A DNA stretch of 64,000 nucleotides. It comes from Hirsutella rhossiliensis. Its lineage: Eukaryota > Ascomycota > Sordariomycetes > Hypocreales > Ophiocordycipitaceae. Position numbers and translations under genes: made by a program. The notes under the pieces were generated by a model. It had not been told where the DNA came from. It ran no database searches and was given only the letters and a program-made list of their open reading frames with translations. Location: positions 1,178,001 through 1,242,000 of the forward strand of contig NW_025408676.1 of NCBI RefSeq assembly GCF_020360975.1, written 5' to 3'. Shown here in pieces: positions 1-12,000 of the stretch; position 1 is the stretch's first letter, and every line of letters begins with the position of its first letter.

Positions 1-1690
1 GGAAATAGGAGGGAACGCTCTATAAAGGCGGCGATCCTACTAATAATAAAACTAGTATACGTAATATAGGCCTAGAGGGGCATTATATTATTCCTATAGC
101 TAGATATTAAAAGCGTATTTAATATAGTTAACTATAATAAGCTTATAAAGGAACTAAAGCTTAGGGGATACCTTAGGTAGCTTATAAGCCTAATATAGAG
201 CTTTATAAGTAATAGGAGATCGACCCTTTACTTTAATAGGAGGACCTTAAAGCTAACTTAAGTATTAATAGGAGTCCCTTAAAGCTCCCCCTTATCCCTA
301 ATCCTATTTCTATACTATATAACCCCCTTATATAAAAGGCTTAGTATAATATATAGTATTTATACTATTAGCTTTACTAATAATATAAATATAGTTAATA
401 TTAGACCTAATAAGGCTACTATAGTAGTACGCTTAAAGGAAGCCTAGAGGGTATATATAGAATAAGTAACTAAGTTCGCGGTTACTTTTAAACTATCGAA
501 AAGCAAATTACTATACTTTATATAAAGGAGATAAGCGATAATAACGCTAGTCCGCCTTAGGGCTAACGTAGTAACCTTAGTCTAAGAGGCCCGCCTACTA
601 AGGGTTTAAGTATACCGGAAACTACGTTAAAAGGTATACTTAAAATAACTCTAAGCGAAGTTAAAGCGCTAGACTATAGCCTTAACTAAGCTCGCGGCGT
701 CTATATAGGGCTATACCCTACTATACGCTAGGGAAGTCTATAGTAAGGTAATCCGGTCCTTAATCTCTTACGCTATAGTTATATTCTATAAGATAACGCC
801 CGTAAGGGGAAAACTATATAAAATCGCGCGGGACCTTACCTAGGACTAGTTAGCCTACCTTTAGGTAGTAATAGGTACCTACTACGCGACCTTAGTCTAT
901 TAAGTCGAAGCGGAGGTATAGGTGCCCTTAATCGACCTCTACTTAAACTAAAGAATAATAAATACCCTTTAGAGGCTAAAGGACTTAGGGCTCTTAGGCT
1001 AAATCTAACGCGCGTTTAACGCGGTCGCGGGTATACTTAAAAGAAGGCAATACTAGAGAGAGGGCAGACCCCTAGCGGTACTACCTTAGGGTAGACCCCC
1101 CCTTATAGAGGAGATAAGGGGGGTCCGGAGCTAGATAGGAATAGACGACCTCTTAGATAAATCTAAGTCGCTTAAAAGGCTAAATAAGGAATAGGCCGCT
1201 TAATAGAATACTAGGGAAGACGCGATCTAATAATACTAAACTACCTTCTACCCCGCTAACTTCCCGCCTTAGTTTAATAAAGCGATAACGCTAGACCGTT
1301 ATAAGGGCCTTCCTAAGTATATTAGTATAGTAATTACCTAGATATATATAGGAAAGATTAAGCTTAATAACTTCCTCTTTAACTAATAGGTCCTTAGTAT
1401 AGTTTCGCTAATATATACTTATAGATAAAAATAAGATACTATTTACTATACGATAATTAACTATTTACTAATAGTAAAGGTAAGGGAGTCCCTCTTAATA
1501 TAGGCCTAGGATATAGGTAACGTAAGAGCGGGCCTTTAAGGGAAAAGGATAGTAGCGCCGCTAATATAATAGTTCCTTTACTTAGGTAGGCTCCGCTAGT
1601 TCGACCTAGCTTAAAGGCTATACGTAGATATACTAAATAATAGAACTAGGGTTATACTAAGGATAGAGCGGCCCTAACTAAGACTACCTT
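1..1690 (+). pseudogene. LINE ORF2 remnant: reverse transcriptase to C-terminal zinc motif
   Basis: Remnant of the ORF2 polyprotein, which in an intact element nicks DNA and reverse-transcribes its own RNA at the target. Conceptual translation gives LDIKxxFNxV near 97-130, a GVP*SSPLSxILFLYY block near 270-320 (the family motif is GVPQGSPLSPILF, with Q now a stop), and FTNNIN near 370-392 where the family has FADDIN. The catalytic Asp pair is therefore lost by G-to-A changes. A C-terminal C-x-C...H...C-like motif lies near 1,411-1,465, its cysteines now Tyr codons. Many TAG/TAA stops occur at CAA, CAG or TGG positions, as RIP produces. Endonuclease and ORF1 are outside the window for this copy. 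Confidence 0.82.
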
Positions 1691-1699
1691 AGCTAACTA

Positions 1700-3842
1700 C
1701 TTCCCTTATTAAGGCGACTTAGAAAGGGAGAGGACTTACGATTATAAGACTATAGCTTTAACCGAACTAAACCTAAACTAAGCGTAAACCTCGCCGATTA
1801 AACTATAAACCAAATAGAACTAATATAACCTAACTAAACCGACCTTAATAGCTATAAAATAAGACTTACTACTAAAAGACTATAACTAAATAAGACCTAA
1901 CTTAGAACTAAACTAAGATAGAGCTAATAACTAGCCCCCCTTAAACTATAACCTTAGCCTAGCTTATTAGTAGTAACGTCCGCTTTATTATCGCGGTAAG
2001 AATAATAAGACCCCTTTAAAGTAGTATATAAAGTATAAAAGGGAGTAACCTAAGGCTTATAAGGAGTATAAGGACTACTACTATTATAAGAACCTTAATA
2101 ATAACTAAATAAACCTAACTTTAAACCTAAACTAAAGCTAGCTTAGATAGCTAGCTTATAAGATAGAGTAATAACTAAGGTCTATACTAAGGTAGGACTT
2201 ATACTAGCGGCGGTATAAAGGCGTTTACTATAGCTTATATTATAACTATAGATTTAATTAAGGTTAAGACTAATAATAATCTTAGCTAGGACTAAACTAT
2301 AACGGCTATAAAGATACTACTAAACGAAGTTAAGAGCGTTAGTAGGATTAGTAGGCAACGTAAGATAGGGACGCTTTAAGGCGGGCTTAGCGCTAAGAGA
2401 ACTACCGGGCTATAGCTTAGTATTAGAGGGAGACGTAGTTAGCTCTTAAGCTAGCTCCGCGACGGCCGCGGGTATAGATACCTTAGCCTTAGCTTTAAAT
2501 AGGGCCTTAAACGCGGCTACCGCCTTACCCTTACCTTTACCCTTCCCCTTATTAATAGGGATTAGGGCTAGAATAAGCTTAGTAAGACTAATAAGATTAA
2601 AGCCGCTATCCTCTATATTAAGGCTATCGCTAGTAATAAGATAGAAATAGTTAGCGAGATCGTTAACTACTATAAAAGTCTTTTAAGTAACTAAGAGTAA
2701 CTTAAGCTTAACCTAAGCTAAGGTCTTAATAATATCGCTAAACTTACTTAAGTACTTCTTTAAGGACTTATATATATAGTAGGTATTATCTATAAAACGG
2801 GTAAAAGCTAACGCGAGTATCTCTATATTCTTAGCGACTATAGCTAGACTAAGGGCGGACTCGCTTAACGCGCCCTTACCCTTAGCGGTAGGGGCCTTTT
2901 AACTAGCGTAAATATAAGTTTCTAAAGTAATATAATAAAGGCGCTCTTATATTAAACCCTTAATAAGGGAAGGGCTATTAACCTTAGACTATACTTAGTA
3001 AAGGGTATTAGCGGCCTCCTTACTTTTAAAGGTAATCTAAAATATAGATTAATACCGAACTTAAATAATACTATAGTAAGAAGGGGTTACTTACTTAATA
3101 ATAAGACTAGTTAAAGTTAGCGTAAGTAATATATACTTTAGCCTTTATAGCTATTAAAGTTAGTAAAAATACTAAAAGTAAGACCGACTTAGGATAAAGC
3201 TAGGATTAATATATATAAGACTAGTTTTAATAGCTAGTAAAGGACTTATAGGTAAGCTTATTAGTAAGACGCTTAATATATATAAAATATAGGATAGAGC
3301 GCTCTAATCCCGCTACTATAGTAACTTTCTTATAAGGAGGGGGTTTTAAAGGAGGCGAGCCGCTACTACCTAAGTCGGCTTCTTAGTTAGATATTATAAT
3401 ATAATAATAAGCGAACTAAATATAGTATTAAGGAGACCTAGAGTTATAGAAACGAGGTAAGCAAGGTAGTAGTTAGGCCTATAAAAGAGATAGATAATAA
3501 AGGGATAAGAAGAGGTATATATAAAACTAAGGGGGGAGGGTAGGTATATATAGGCGCGAGCTAAGCGCGCGTAATTAGTAACTACGAGATAGAAGGTAAA
3601 TATAGGCCGCCGCGCCCTTAATCGGGAAGTTATATAGCTAGATAGGAACCGATTTATAATTAGCGGAGCTAGCTAACTAAATTTTAATTAGCCGGCCCTA
3701 CTTAGGAGCGACCTATACTAGCGCCTAGCCTAGTAACCGGATATTACCTACCCTACTAACTAATAGATTAATAAGCTAACGTAACCGCGGCTACGCGGCT
3801 ACGATATAAGAGCTAGGGTAAATAGAGGCGCCCGCGAGTTAG
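1700..3842 (-). other. Long LINE 3' region with an antisense open-frame remnant (copy A)
   Basis: About 2.1 kb lies between the end of ORF2 and the Gypsy insertion, unusually long for a 3' UTR. The same region is present in copies B, C and D up to the TAA-repeat tail, so it belongs to the LINE. The minus strand reads as a coherent frame from about 3,310 to 2,290, rich in Lys, Ala, Ser and Leu, with a GKGKGKGK run near 2,530-2,560. Its stops are all TAA/TAG, which RIP can create. I recognise no domain. It may be an antisense gene of the LINE, a captured gene, or a compositional artefact. Copy D shows the frame best. Confidence 0.5.
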
Positions 3843-4292
3843 TATTACGACTATAGCTACTAGGCCGCTAACGGTCGACCGCGTTAAGCACGTAATACGG
3901 TTTAATAGATAAATAGTCGGCACGACTATCTAATAGATATAGGATCGAGGGGATCGTAAAGATCTAAGTAATCTAGGATTAATAGGATTACTACGCTTTA
4001 TGCGATCTAATGTTAGGGATTATAGCTAGGCCTATAATCTAAGGACAGTCTCTATAGGTATATATAGCTACCTACTTTTACTCCTTTAGATAGATAGCTC
4101 TCTAGCTTTTAATATAGATCTTTATTACGATTTTATCTCTAATTCTAATTACTTAGTTATAGTCTACGGTCTATAGCCTCTAACTTATTACTAACGTAAT
4201 ATACTTATTATTACTTAGACTACGCCCTATTATATCTACTAATATAAACCCCTCGATAGGTTTATCCCTTAGGAATAATACCGGTCGTTATA
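3843..4292 (+). repeat. 5' LTR of Gypsy copy A (450 bp)
   Basis: Direct repeat of 11,244-11,693 with the same length and the same terminal sequence. The TATA right terminus is followed directly by internal sequence. Slight differences between the two LTRs are mostly C/T or G/A, so RIP hit them independently. Confidence 0.93.
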
Positions 4293-4399
4293 CGTTAAAA
4301 GCTCTTATTTAGTATAATACCGCGTTACTTTAAGTAATATCGTAACTATTAATATACCTATATAGTAAACTAGATTAACTAACTCTAGAGCTATTATAT

Positions 4400-6980
4400 T
4401 ACCTTAGGATATAATATATAAGATTATTACCCTTCGATATAAGGTATAGTTACTTAGGAATAAAGGAGGCAACGGATAAGTTAGGGACCTTAGAGAAGTA
4501 GTTAAACTAAAATAGCTAGGACTATTCGATAGTACTTATAGCACGCTTCGAGACTTTCTTACCTAACTTAAGGCCTACTACCGGTTTTACCCTACTAAAC
4601 TCTTAGACCTAGTCGAAAAGGTACTCTATATAGGAAATTATTTATCTAGAACGGTACTCGCTTAGTTTAAACCTATTATAAGGGATTTTCTCGATAACTA
4701 ACTAGCGCAATAAGATAACGAGATAGATAAAGTTTTTGCTAGTTTCTAAGGATTCGAAGAAGCTATTATAAAGGTATTTAGAATAACTAATAAGGAACGA
4801 GAAGCTAAATAGAAACTTTAAGAACTCCGATAAAAGGTCTTAGTATTAAATTATACTATAAAGTTCCGTTAAGTTACCTTAAAGCTTAATTAGGACGACG
4901 AACCTCTTATATTACGATTCTATAATAGGCTTAAAAAAGAAGTTAAAGATAAGCTCTATAAGGAAAATTAACCTAATAACCTCTTAGACTATAGTACTAT
5001 AGTAGTACGAATCGACGATAGATAGTATACGTAACGCTAAGAAAAGAAATAAGGAAGAGGAAACTAGAACCCTTCCTATAGGAATAACTTTAACCGACGC
5101 GCTAACTATAAAAAAAAGCGCGAAACTCCTATTACCTATACCTATATAACTAACCTAGGTAAGATAGATCTAAATATAATATAGAAAAGTAAAGGAAAGT
5201 ATTTTAACTATAGGAAACTTAGATATTACTCTAAAGAATATAGATAACCTTATAAGGAGAAGAAAACCTACTAAGTACTAGCCTTAAAAGGTAAGAAATA
5301 CCTAAACGCTACTAATAAATAGGAACTAAAGTATAAACTCCTTAGTTAGACTATATACTACGACGACGAATATATAGTATACTTAAGCGATAAGAATAAT
5401 ACTAAATAGTTCCTAAAGCTACTAAAGAAGACCTTTATAATAATATAATAAAGGGATCCTAAAATATAGAAATAAGTTAAATTCGTAGAACTAGAATACC
5501 CCTATCTTAAAGGAGTCTCTTAAGACTAGATTAAGAAGAACGGTAAACGATTCTAAGAAGATATATAAAGCAAAAATCGATAATAATAACGGGCAGTCTA
5601 TAAATAATATAATAAAGAAGATATAGATATAGCCCTTATACTTACGAAACTTAGATAATAACCTAAAGAGGAATAACGAAGTATCGACGATATAAGCTTT
5701 AAAGAATAAGAAATACTTAGAGAAACGGAAGATAAGAACGAACTTATACTACTACCCTTACTATTAAGGGAAAATACTACGATTAGAGAATACGCTCTAT
5801 ACTTTAAAGAATTTAAAGAAATACTTAAAATTAGAACTTAATAAATACCTTAAATTCTTATAGAAAACTAATAAGCTATATTAATTCGATATTAACTAGT
5901 ACTATATAGAGGAGACTATACTATAGCTATCGCTATAGTCGATACCTTTATAGCTCTATAATAAGAATAGTAATTATAAGGAGAATTTAAAGACGATCTA
6001 TAAATACTACTTACTTATAAGTACTATAAGTATATTTTATAGATATTATATATCTACCTAGATTATATAATATACTTTTAGATAAAGGTATAATATAACG
6101 CCTTCTTAGTTAGGTTTAAGGGATAAGTACTTTCGAAACCCTACCTAAGTATAGAACTAGACTACTAGAAAATCGATTAACGCTACCTAAACGATTAAGT
6201 TATATTATTAGAACCCGATTACGGTATACTACTTAAATACCGCGATAATTATAGTTTATTAACGAGATATCTTTCGGAGATATACTAAATCTATAAACAC
6301 GCTAAAATAAAGGAATAGTATAACGCTACTTACTCTAAAGTATCTAAACCCTTAATCTTTTAAAGACTTACGTAATAAGTTAAATATAATAAAGAAGATT
6401 ATAATAAATATATATACCCGAACTATAGAGTTTATAAATACGAAAAAGTATAAGTATAGTATAAATAATATAATAGTATACTAAAAGATTATTAGTAATA
6501 TATATAAAGACTATAAGCTATATTCGACTAAGGAAAAATCGATATAGAAATACTATATAAAAAATAGAAAGACGCTAAACGAAAACTTAACCTTTAGTAT
6601 AAAAATAAATAGAATTACGAAGTATAGTATATAATTAACTATAAAGTAGTATAATATAAACGATATAGCGTCGAGAAATAAGAAATCTTCGATTAGCTAT
6701 AAGAAATTAGTCTCTTAAGCCCTAATATAATACTACGCGACGAAAATATAAAGAAACGATACTAATAATAAATTAAAGAAGAATACCTAAATAAAATAAA
6801 TAAGGACTAGGCAAAAAACAAGGTACGTTATCTATAAAAGGGCTATAGATTAGCACGATACGATAAGATCTAAGGACCTTATATATAGCAATAGTAAGCT
6901 ATAGTAACTAAATAGTATTAGATATCTAAATCGCGGGATATTACGCGCGTATACTTTTAGACTATAGCGCGATAGGCAAT
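4400..6980 (+). pseudogene. Gypsy copy A gag remnant plus long pre-protease segment
   Basis: Remnant of the capsid/nucleocapsid region. A zinc-knuckle remnant is visible at 5,194-5,250: KYFNYRKLRYYSKEYR, where Tyr codons stand at family Cys positions and at the His position (C-x2-C-x4-H-x4-C), as expected when TG becomes TA. Roughly 1.7 kb then separates the knuckle from the protease, longer than I would expect, and I recognise no domain in it. It is Lys/Glu/Tyr-rich when translated. Stops are frequent. The exact start cannot be set because RIP has removed ATG codons. Confidence 0.65.
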
Positions 6981-6989
6981 TACGTTTTA

Positions 6990-9900
6990 CCTAGAGTTAT
7001 TAATCGTTACCGACTTATATAGAGATATAAGATAGATCTATATAAACTTATAAATATTAAAGGAGAGGCCTTTAACTATAATAACGGAATTATTAATATA
7101 GAGATTAATTACCTCGATATTAATATCTAGGGCTACGATAAATAAGTTAACTTCGATATTATAGATATTAAAGAATACGACCTTATATTAGGGCTTCTAT
7201 AGCTATAGGAGAGCAACCTACTAATTAACTAGAAAACTAGCTAGCTATATTAAAACGAAGATATAAGTTTCTAGGACTAGTAGATTTAAGAGAAAGTAAA
7301 ATTTTATAATAATTTAGCTACTAAATAGGATAAAAGGGATAACCGTTTAAGTAAATTATTATAGGCTTTAGCGATATAAATAAAAGTAGTAACCGAACTA
7401 GTAGATATAATAAAATCGACTAATAAGACCTACGTACTAACTAATACGGCTATATAACCTAGCATCCGATATAAATAAAATAAAGGATATAATATAAAGA
7501 TTTAAAGAGTTATTACTACTTTAAGGAAAGACCTTAAATAAATTAATAAAGAGCTCGAGTTAAGAGAAACTAGCTCTTAAAAGAAAGAATAAAGCCTATA
7601 AGATAAAATAAAGAATATCCCCTAAGAATACCGGAAATATAATAAACTCTTTAAGGAAGAACTTAAGATAGGGTTACCTAAATATAGTTAATAGGACCAC
7701 GAAATTTATCTTAAGGATAGAATAACGCCGACGTTCTATAAGATCTATAACCTAAACGAAAAGCAACTATAAACGCTACGCGACTACCTTAACGAGAATC
7801 TATAAAAAGGATATATATAAATATTAATATTTAAAGTAGGCTACCTAGTTATATTTATTTTAAAGAAAAACGGTAAGCTACGACTAGTTATCGACTATAG
7901 ACGCTTAAACGATATTATAATAAAGGACCGAATACTATTATTACTTATATTAAAACTACGAGATCGACTATATAGTAAAAAATAGTTTATAGCCCTTAAT
8001 CTTAAAGGCGCCTATAACTTAATATATATAAAAAAGGGATATAAATAGATAATAGCCTTTAAAACGAAATTCGGACTATTTAAATATCTAGTAATACTAT
8101 TTAGACTTATAAATATACTAGCTACCTTCTAATAGATAATTAATAATATCCTACGTAAATACTTAGATATCTTTATAGTAGTATACCTAGATAATATCCT
8201 AATCTGCTTAGATACCCTAGAAGAATATAAGGAATATATTTATAAGGTAATCCGCGTACTTTAGAATATAAAGTTATTAGTTAAACTAAAGAAAAGTAAG
8301 TTCTATATATAGGAAGTAGACTTCCTTAGATATACGATCTTACTAAGAGAGATATAAATATAATAAGATAAAATTAACTTAGTTAAAGAATAGCTAATAT
8401 TAAAGAACGTTAAGGACGTATAAAGTTTCCTAGGATTTATAAATTACTACTAACGATTTATTAAAGATTTTAGAAAGATTATAGTACTACTATACGACTT
8501 AATAAAGAAGGAAAAAGAATTTATATAAGGCGATAAAGCTAACGAAGCTTTTAAATATATTAAGACTATAATTATATAAGAACTAGTCTTAACTACCTTC
8601 GATTTAGAATAATAAATTAAACTTAAAACCGATATATTAGACTTTACTTTAGGAGTATAAATTAGATAAAAAGATAATAAAGGAAGACTATAACTAATTA
8701 TATTCTACTTAAAAAAGCTATATAGCGTAGAACTTAATTACCCTATCTATAATAAAGAATTCCTTATAATTATTTAAGCTTTTAAGGAATTTCGATACTA
8801 CCTTCTTAAAAGTAAATATAAAGTTAAGGTCTATATAGATTATAAGAATATCTTATATTTTATAACGATATAATAGTTAAACGGACGATAGATTTAATAG
8901 GCCGAATACTTATTAGAATTCGACTACGAAATAATCTATAGAAAAGGAATAGAAAACGGTCGAGCTAATACCCTTAGTCGACGAAGTAACTATAATATAG
9001 GGGCACTTATAGCGAAAGGATAGCTCTTAAAAATCAACGAAAATAGGAACTACTAGTAATAATAGCTAAATATAATATTTAAAGTATAACCTAATAACTT
9101 AATATACTAAAAGATCCTAAAATAGATAAAAGAATATAAAGTACTAAACGGATATAATATAGAATATTTAAAAGTTCTAATATATAAAAATAAAATCTAG
9201 ATACTACTAGTATTTTAAGATAAAGTTATATAAGATATATATAAACATTTAATATATAGATACTAAGGAATCTAAAGGATAATAGAACGGATTAAACGAT
9301 AATATAACTTCCTATAGCTTAAGGAAGTAGTATAATAAGTTATTAAAGAATACGAACTTTACGTATAAAGTAAAGCTAAACGATATAAGCTATATAGAGA
9401 ATTATAACCGCTACTAGTACTAGAGAAACTATAGGATTTAATAGCTTTCGACTATATTATAAAGCTACTACTATTAAAAGAACCTATAACTAATGTTAAG
9501 TATAATAGTATATTCGTTATTACTAATAGACTAACGAAGTATAGATACTTCTTACTATATAAAGAAATAAGTAATATAAAAGAGCTAGTATATATATTCC
9601 TATAAATAATTATTAGTAATTATAGACTACTAAACGAGATTATTTTTAATAGAGGAAGTATATTTATAGCTAAGTTTTAGTAAGCTCTTATAATATAATT
9701 AAGGACGAAATATAAGCTTAGTATAGCTTATTACCTATAAATAGATAGATAAATAGAACGACTTAACTAAACGCTTAAATAATATTTACGATACTATATT
9801 AGCTACGAATAAAACAATTAAGTTAAATAGCTACTAATAGCGTAACTAGCTTATAATAGCTTAGTTATAGAAATAACTAAGCTCTTACTAGTATACGCTA

Positions 9901-9990
9901 ATTATAGATATAACCTAGAAGTATTTAAGGTTACTTAATAAGGACTATAAGCGGAACGAGCGATATTATAAGTAGATTAACTATAAAAAT
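6990..9990 (+). pseudogene. Gypsy copy A pol remnant: protease, RT, RNase H, integrase
   Basis: The aspartic protease end is seen as KEYDLILGL near 7,165-7,200. RT follows: FILKKNGKLRLVIDYRRLN near 7,855-7,905, LKGAYNLI near 8,000, and the catalytic box as YLDN at 8,184-8,195 (family YLDD; GATGAT has become GATAAT). RNase H is near 8,580-8,830. Integrase begins with the HHCC zinc-binding region near 9,240-9,370 (H-x-GIQRTIxRIKRxYxF-like), followed by the catalytic core with ITxRLTKY, GSIFTAKF and TAYHP-like blocks near 9,520-9,730. Stops and the D-to-N change in RT make it inactive. Order and motifs are Ty3/Gypsy. Confidence 0.85.
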
Positions 9991-10315
9991 TATATAAAGA
10001 AATATAATAAGAACTTTAATTTATTAGAGAACGAATATCTACTTACTATAATCGGAAAAGATTATAGGGACTAATCTTTTAAGAGGGAGATATAGTCTAC
10101 CTTATATAACGAAATATTAAAATAAAACGACTAAGTAATAAATTAGATTTTAAGAAACTTAGACCGTTTAAGGTTAAGAAAACTATTTTAAAAGTTAACT
10201 ATAAACTTTCGCTACTAATAATAATACGGATATACCTAATATTTTATATCTCGTTATTAAAACTAGTACTATAAAACGCTAAACTATAGGATAAAATCGA
10301 AGTCGACGATAATTA

Positions 10316-10440
10316 AGAATATAAAGCTAAATAAATACTAGATATAAGAAAATAAGGTTAGTAATAAAAATACCTTATTAAATAGAAAGGATATAGACTA
10401 GAAGAGAATACCTAGGAACTACTTAAGTACTTAACCTACT
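10316..10440 (+). pseudogene. Chromodomain remnant at the integrase C terminus
   Basis: Conceptual translation gives EYKAK*ILDIRK followed by YLIK*KGY and LEENT*EL, matching the chromodomain pattern (EYEVEKIL...YLVKWKGY...ENTWEP). Stops sit where the family has Glu/Gln or Trp codons. In chromoviruses this domain binds methylated histone H3 and steers integration into heterochromatin. That fits an element sitting in a dense repeat block, though targeting here is inference. Confidence 0.72.
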
Positions 10441-11130
10441 ATAGCTCTCTACTTCGATAATTTTACTAGAAGGTTTAGGAGGGATTAAAGGACTAAGATC
10501 TATAAACTCTTTACTAATACTAAATAAGGACTAATTTGCCTTATTAAGAACGCCTAACGATTATAAGTTATTTGCTACTTAATACTTATACGTATTAAGC
10601 GTAGGCAAAACGCTATCCTTAGTATCTACTTCTTAGATACTATAATAAAATAACTTAGAACTCTTTTCCTTTATATAATTTTAAATCTTCCGAATATAAG
10701 CTAAACGATTAACGGCGATAAATATTTACGACTAAAGGTTCGTAAGCTATGCTTAAAGCTCTAATAAGGCTTCCCTAGCTTCCTTCTCTTTAAAATATAG
10801 CCTATACTGCTCCGCTAATAATTTAATTACTAAAAGAAATATATTAGCTACTACGTATAGAAAGAATTAAAAGACACCTATAAGAAGAGGCTACTAAAAC
10901 ACTATTATAATAGGGACGACTACTAGTAATATAATTATTATAGCGCGAAGAATTTTCGGCTATCTAATAATTTATCTTCTTTGCCTTAAAGTATTAAGTG
11001 CACGGTATATTAGTAAGATCTCCGCTTAAGTCGATATATTCGGTAAGAGTAGCGCGCTTAGAGGCTTTTCGGGAACGATTTTTTAGTATATAACTAGATA
11101 TACTATTAGTAGTATATCCTAAAAAGATAA
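10440..11130 (-). other. Antisense open-frame remnant in the Gypsy 3' region (copy A)
   Basis: About 0.8 kb lies between the chromodomain and the 3' LTR. On the minus strand it reads as a charged, coiled-coil-like frame; the EEEARKALL-like stretch lies near 10,767-10,795. The same frame is clearer in copy B (plus strand, 45,755-46,126). It runs convergently with pol. No catalytic domain is recognised. Confidence 0.45.
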
Positions 11131-11243
11131 AGAAATAAGGAACGATATACTTACGTACGACGCGATAAAGGTATATTTATATACGGCGGCTAAGGTAGCT
11201 ATAGTAGGTCTTATAGATAAGACTAAAAGGAGGGGAGATATTA

Positions 11244-11693
11244 TATTACGACTATAGCTACTAGGCCGCTAACGGTCGACCGCGTTAAGTACGTAATATA
11301 GTCTAATAGATAAATAGTCGGTATAACTATTTAATAGATATAGGATCGAGGGGATTATAGAGATCTAAGTAATCTAGGATTAATAGGATTACTACGCTCT
11401 ATATAATCTAACGTTAGGGATTATAGCTAGGCCTATAATCTAAGGATAGTCTTTATAGGTATATATAGCTACTTACTTTTACTCCTTTAGATAGATAGCT
11501 CTCTAGCTTTTAATATAGATCTTTATTACGATTCTATCTCTAATTCTAATTACCTAGTTATAGTCTACGGTCTACGGCCTCTAACTTATTACTAACGTAA
11601 TATACTTATTATTACTTAGACTACGCCCTATTATATCTACTAATATAAACCCTTCGATAGGTTTATCCCTTAAGAATAACACCGGTCGTTATA
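11244..11693 (+). repeat. 3' LTR of Gypsy copy A (450 bp)
   Basis: Matches 3,843-4,292 in length and ends. It is preceded by a polypurine tract and followed by the target duplication GTTAG at 11,694-11,698, where LINE copy A resumes. Confidence 0.93.
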
Positions 11694-12000
11694 GTTAGGC
11701 CCTTAAAGAGAGACTATTACCTATAACCCTAGGCTTAGGCTAGTAAGCCTAGGCCGCGGCCGCTCGGGATAGTAGCGGCTATAGCTTAAGAGGGCCCGCG
11801 CTAAGACGCGATTTTATAGGAGGAGCCCGCGGTAGCCGGCGTAAATTTCCTATATACTACTACTATAACCTCGTTTAAGGTAAACTTATACTAAAAGAGG
11901 GGAGGGTTTTCCCTTAAGTACTTTAGTTTTCCCCTCCTATTTAATATTAAAGTTCTAGATACCTTTAGCTAGGTCCTTAGTATAATCTTAATAATAATAT
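11694..12000 (+). mobile_element. Tad1-like LINE copy A, 3' end
   Basis: Continuation of 1-3,842 after the Gypsy insertion. It includes the family 3' tail, with GGAGGGTTTTCCCTTAAG near 11,900 and a terminal CTTAGTATAATCTTAATAAT ending in a short TAA repeat. It joins directly to minus-strand Gypsy DNA, so LINE A had inserted into an older Gypsy copy. Confidence 0.85.

Larger units (their letters stand above)
1..3842 (+). mobile_element. Tad1-like LINE, copy A, left segment
   Basis: Non-LTR retrotransposon, RIPed throughout. The window opens inside the reverse transcriptase, so the 5' half lies to the left. The segment aligns along its length with copy D (54,700-58,530) and with copies B and C. 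It is cut after position 3,842 by a Gypsy insertion flanked by the duplication GTTAG (3,838-3,842 and 11,694-11,698), and resumes at 11,694. The family assignment rests on RT motifs and on the C-terminal cysteine/histidine motif typical of fungal Tad1-clade ORF2. CpA and TpG are nearly absent and CpG is common, so this is a dead copy. Confidence 0.88.
3843..11693 (+). mobile_element. Ty3/Gypsy chromovirus-type LTR retrotransposon, copy A
   Basis: Complete element of 7,851 bp with two 450-bp LTRs in direct orientation (3,843-4,292; 11,244-11,693). It is flanked by the 5-bp duplication GTTAG and inserted in LINE copy A. LTR ends read TATTACGAC...CGTTATA; the family's TG...CA ends have become TA...TA. 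Internal order is gag with a CCHC knuckle, protease, RT, RNase H, integrase and chromodomain, which is the Gypsy order. A purine-rich tract (AAAAGGAGGGGAGAT, 11,225-11,239) lies just before the 3' LTR. RIP has placed stops throughout. The same family occurs on the minus strand at 12,001-15,390 and 44,854-62,859. Confidence 0.92.
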
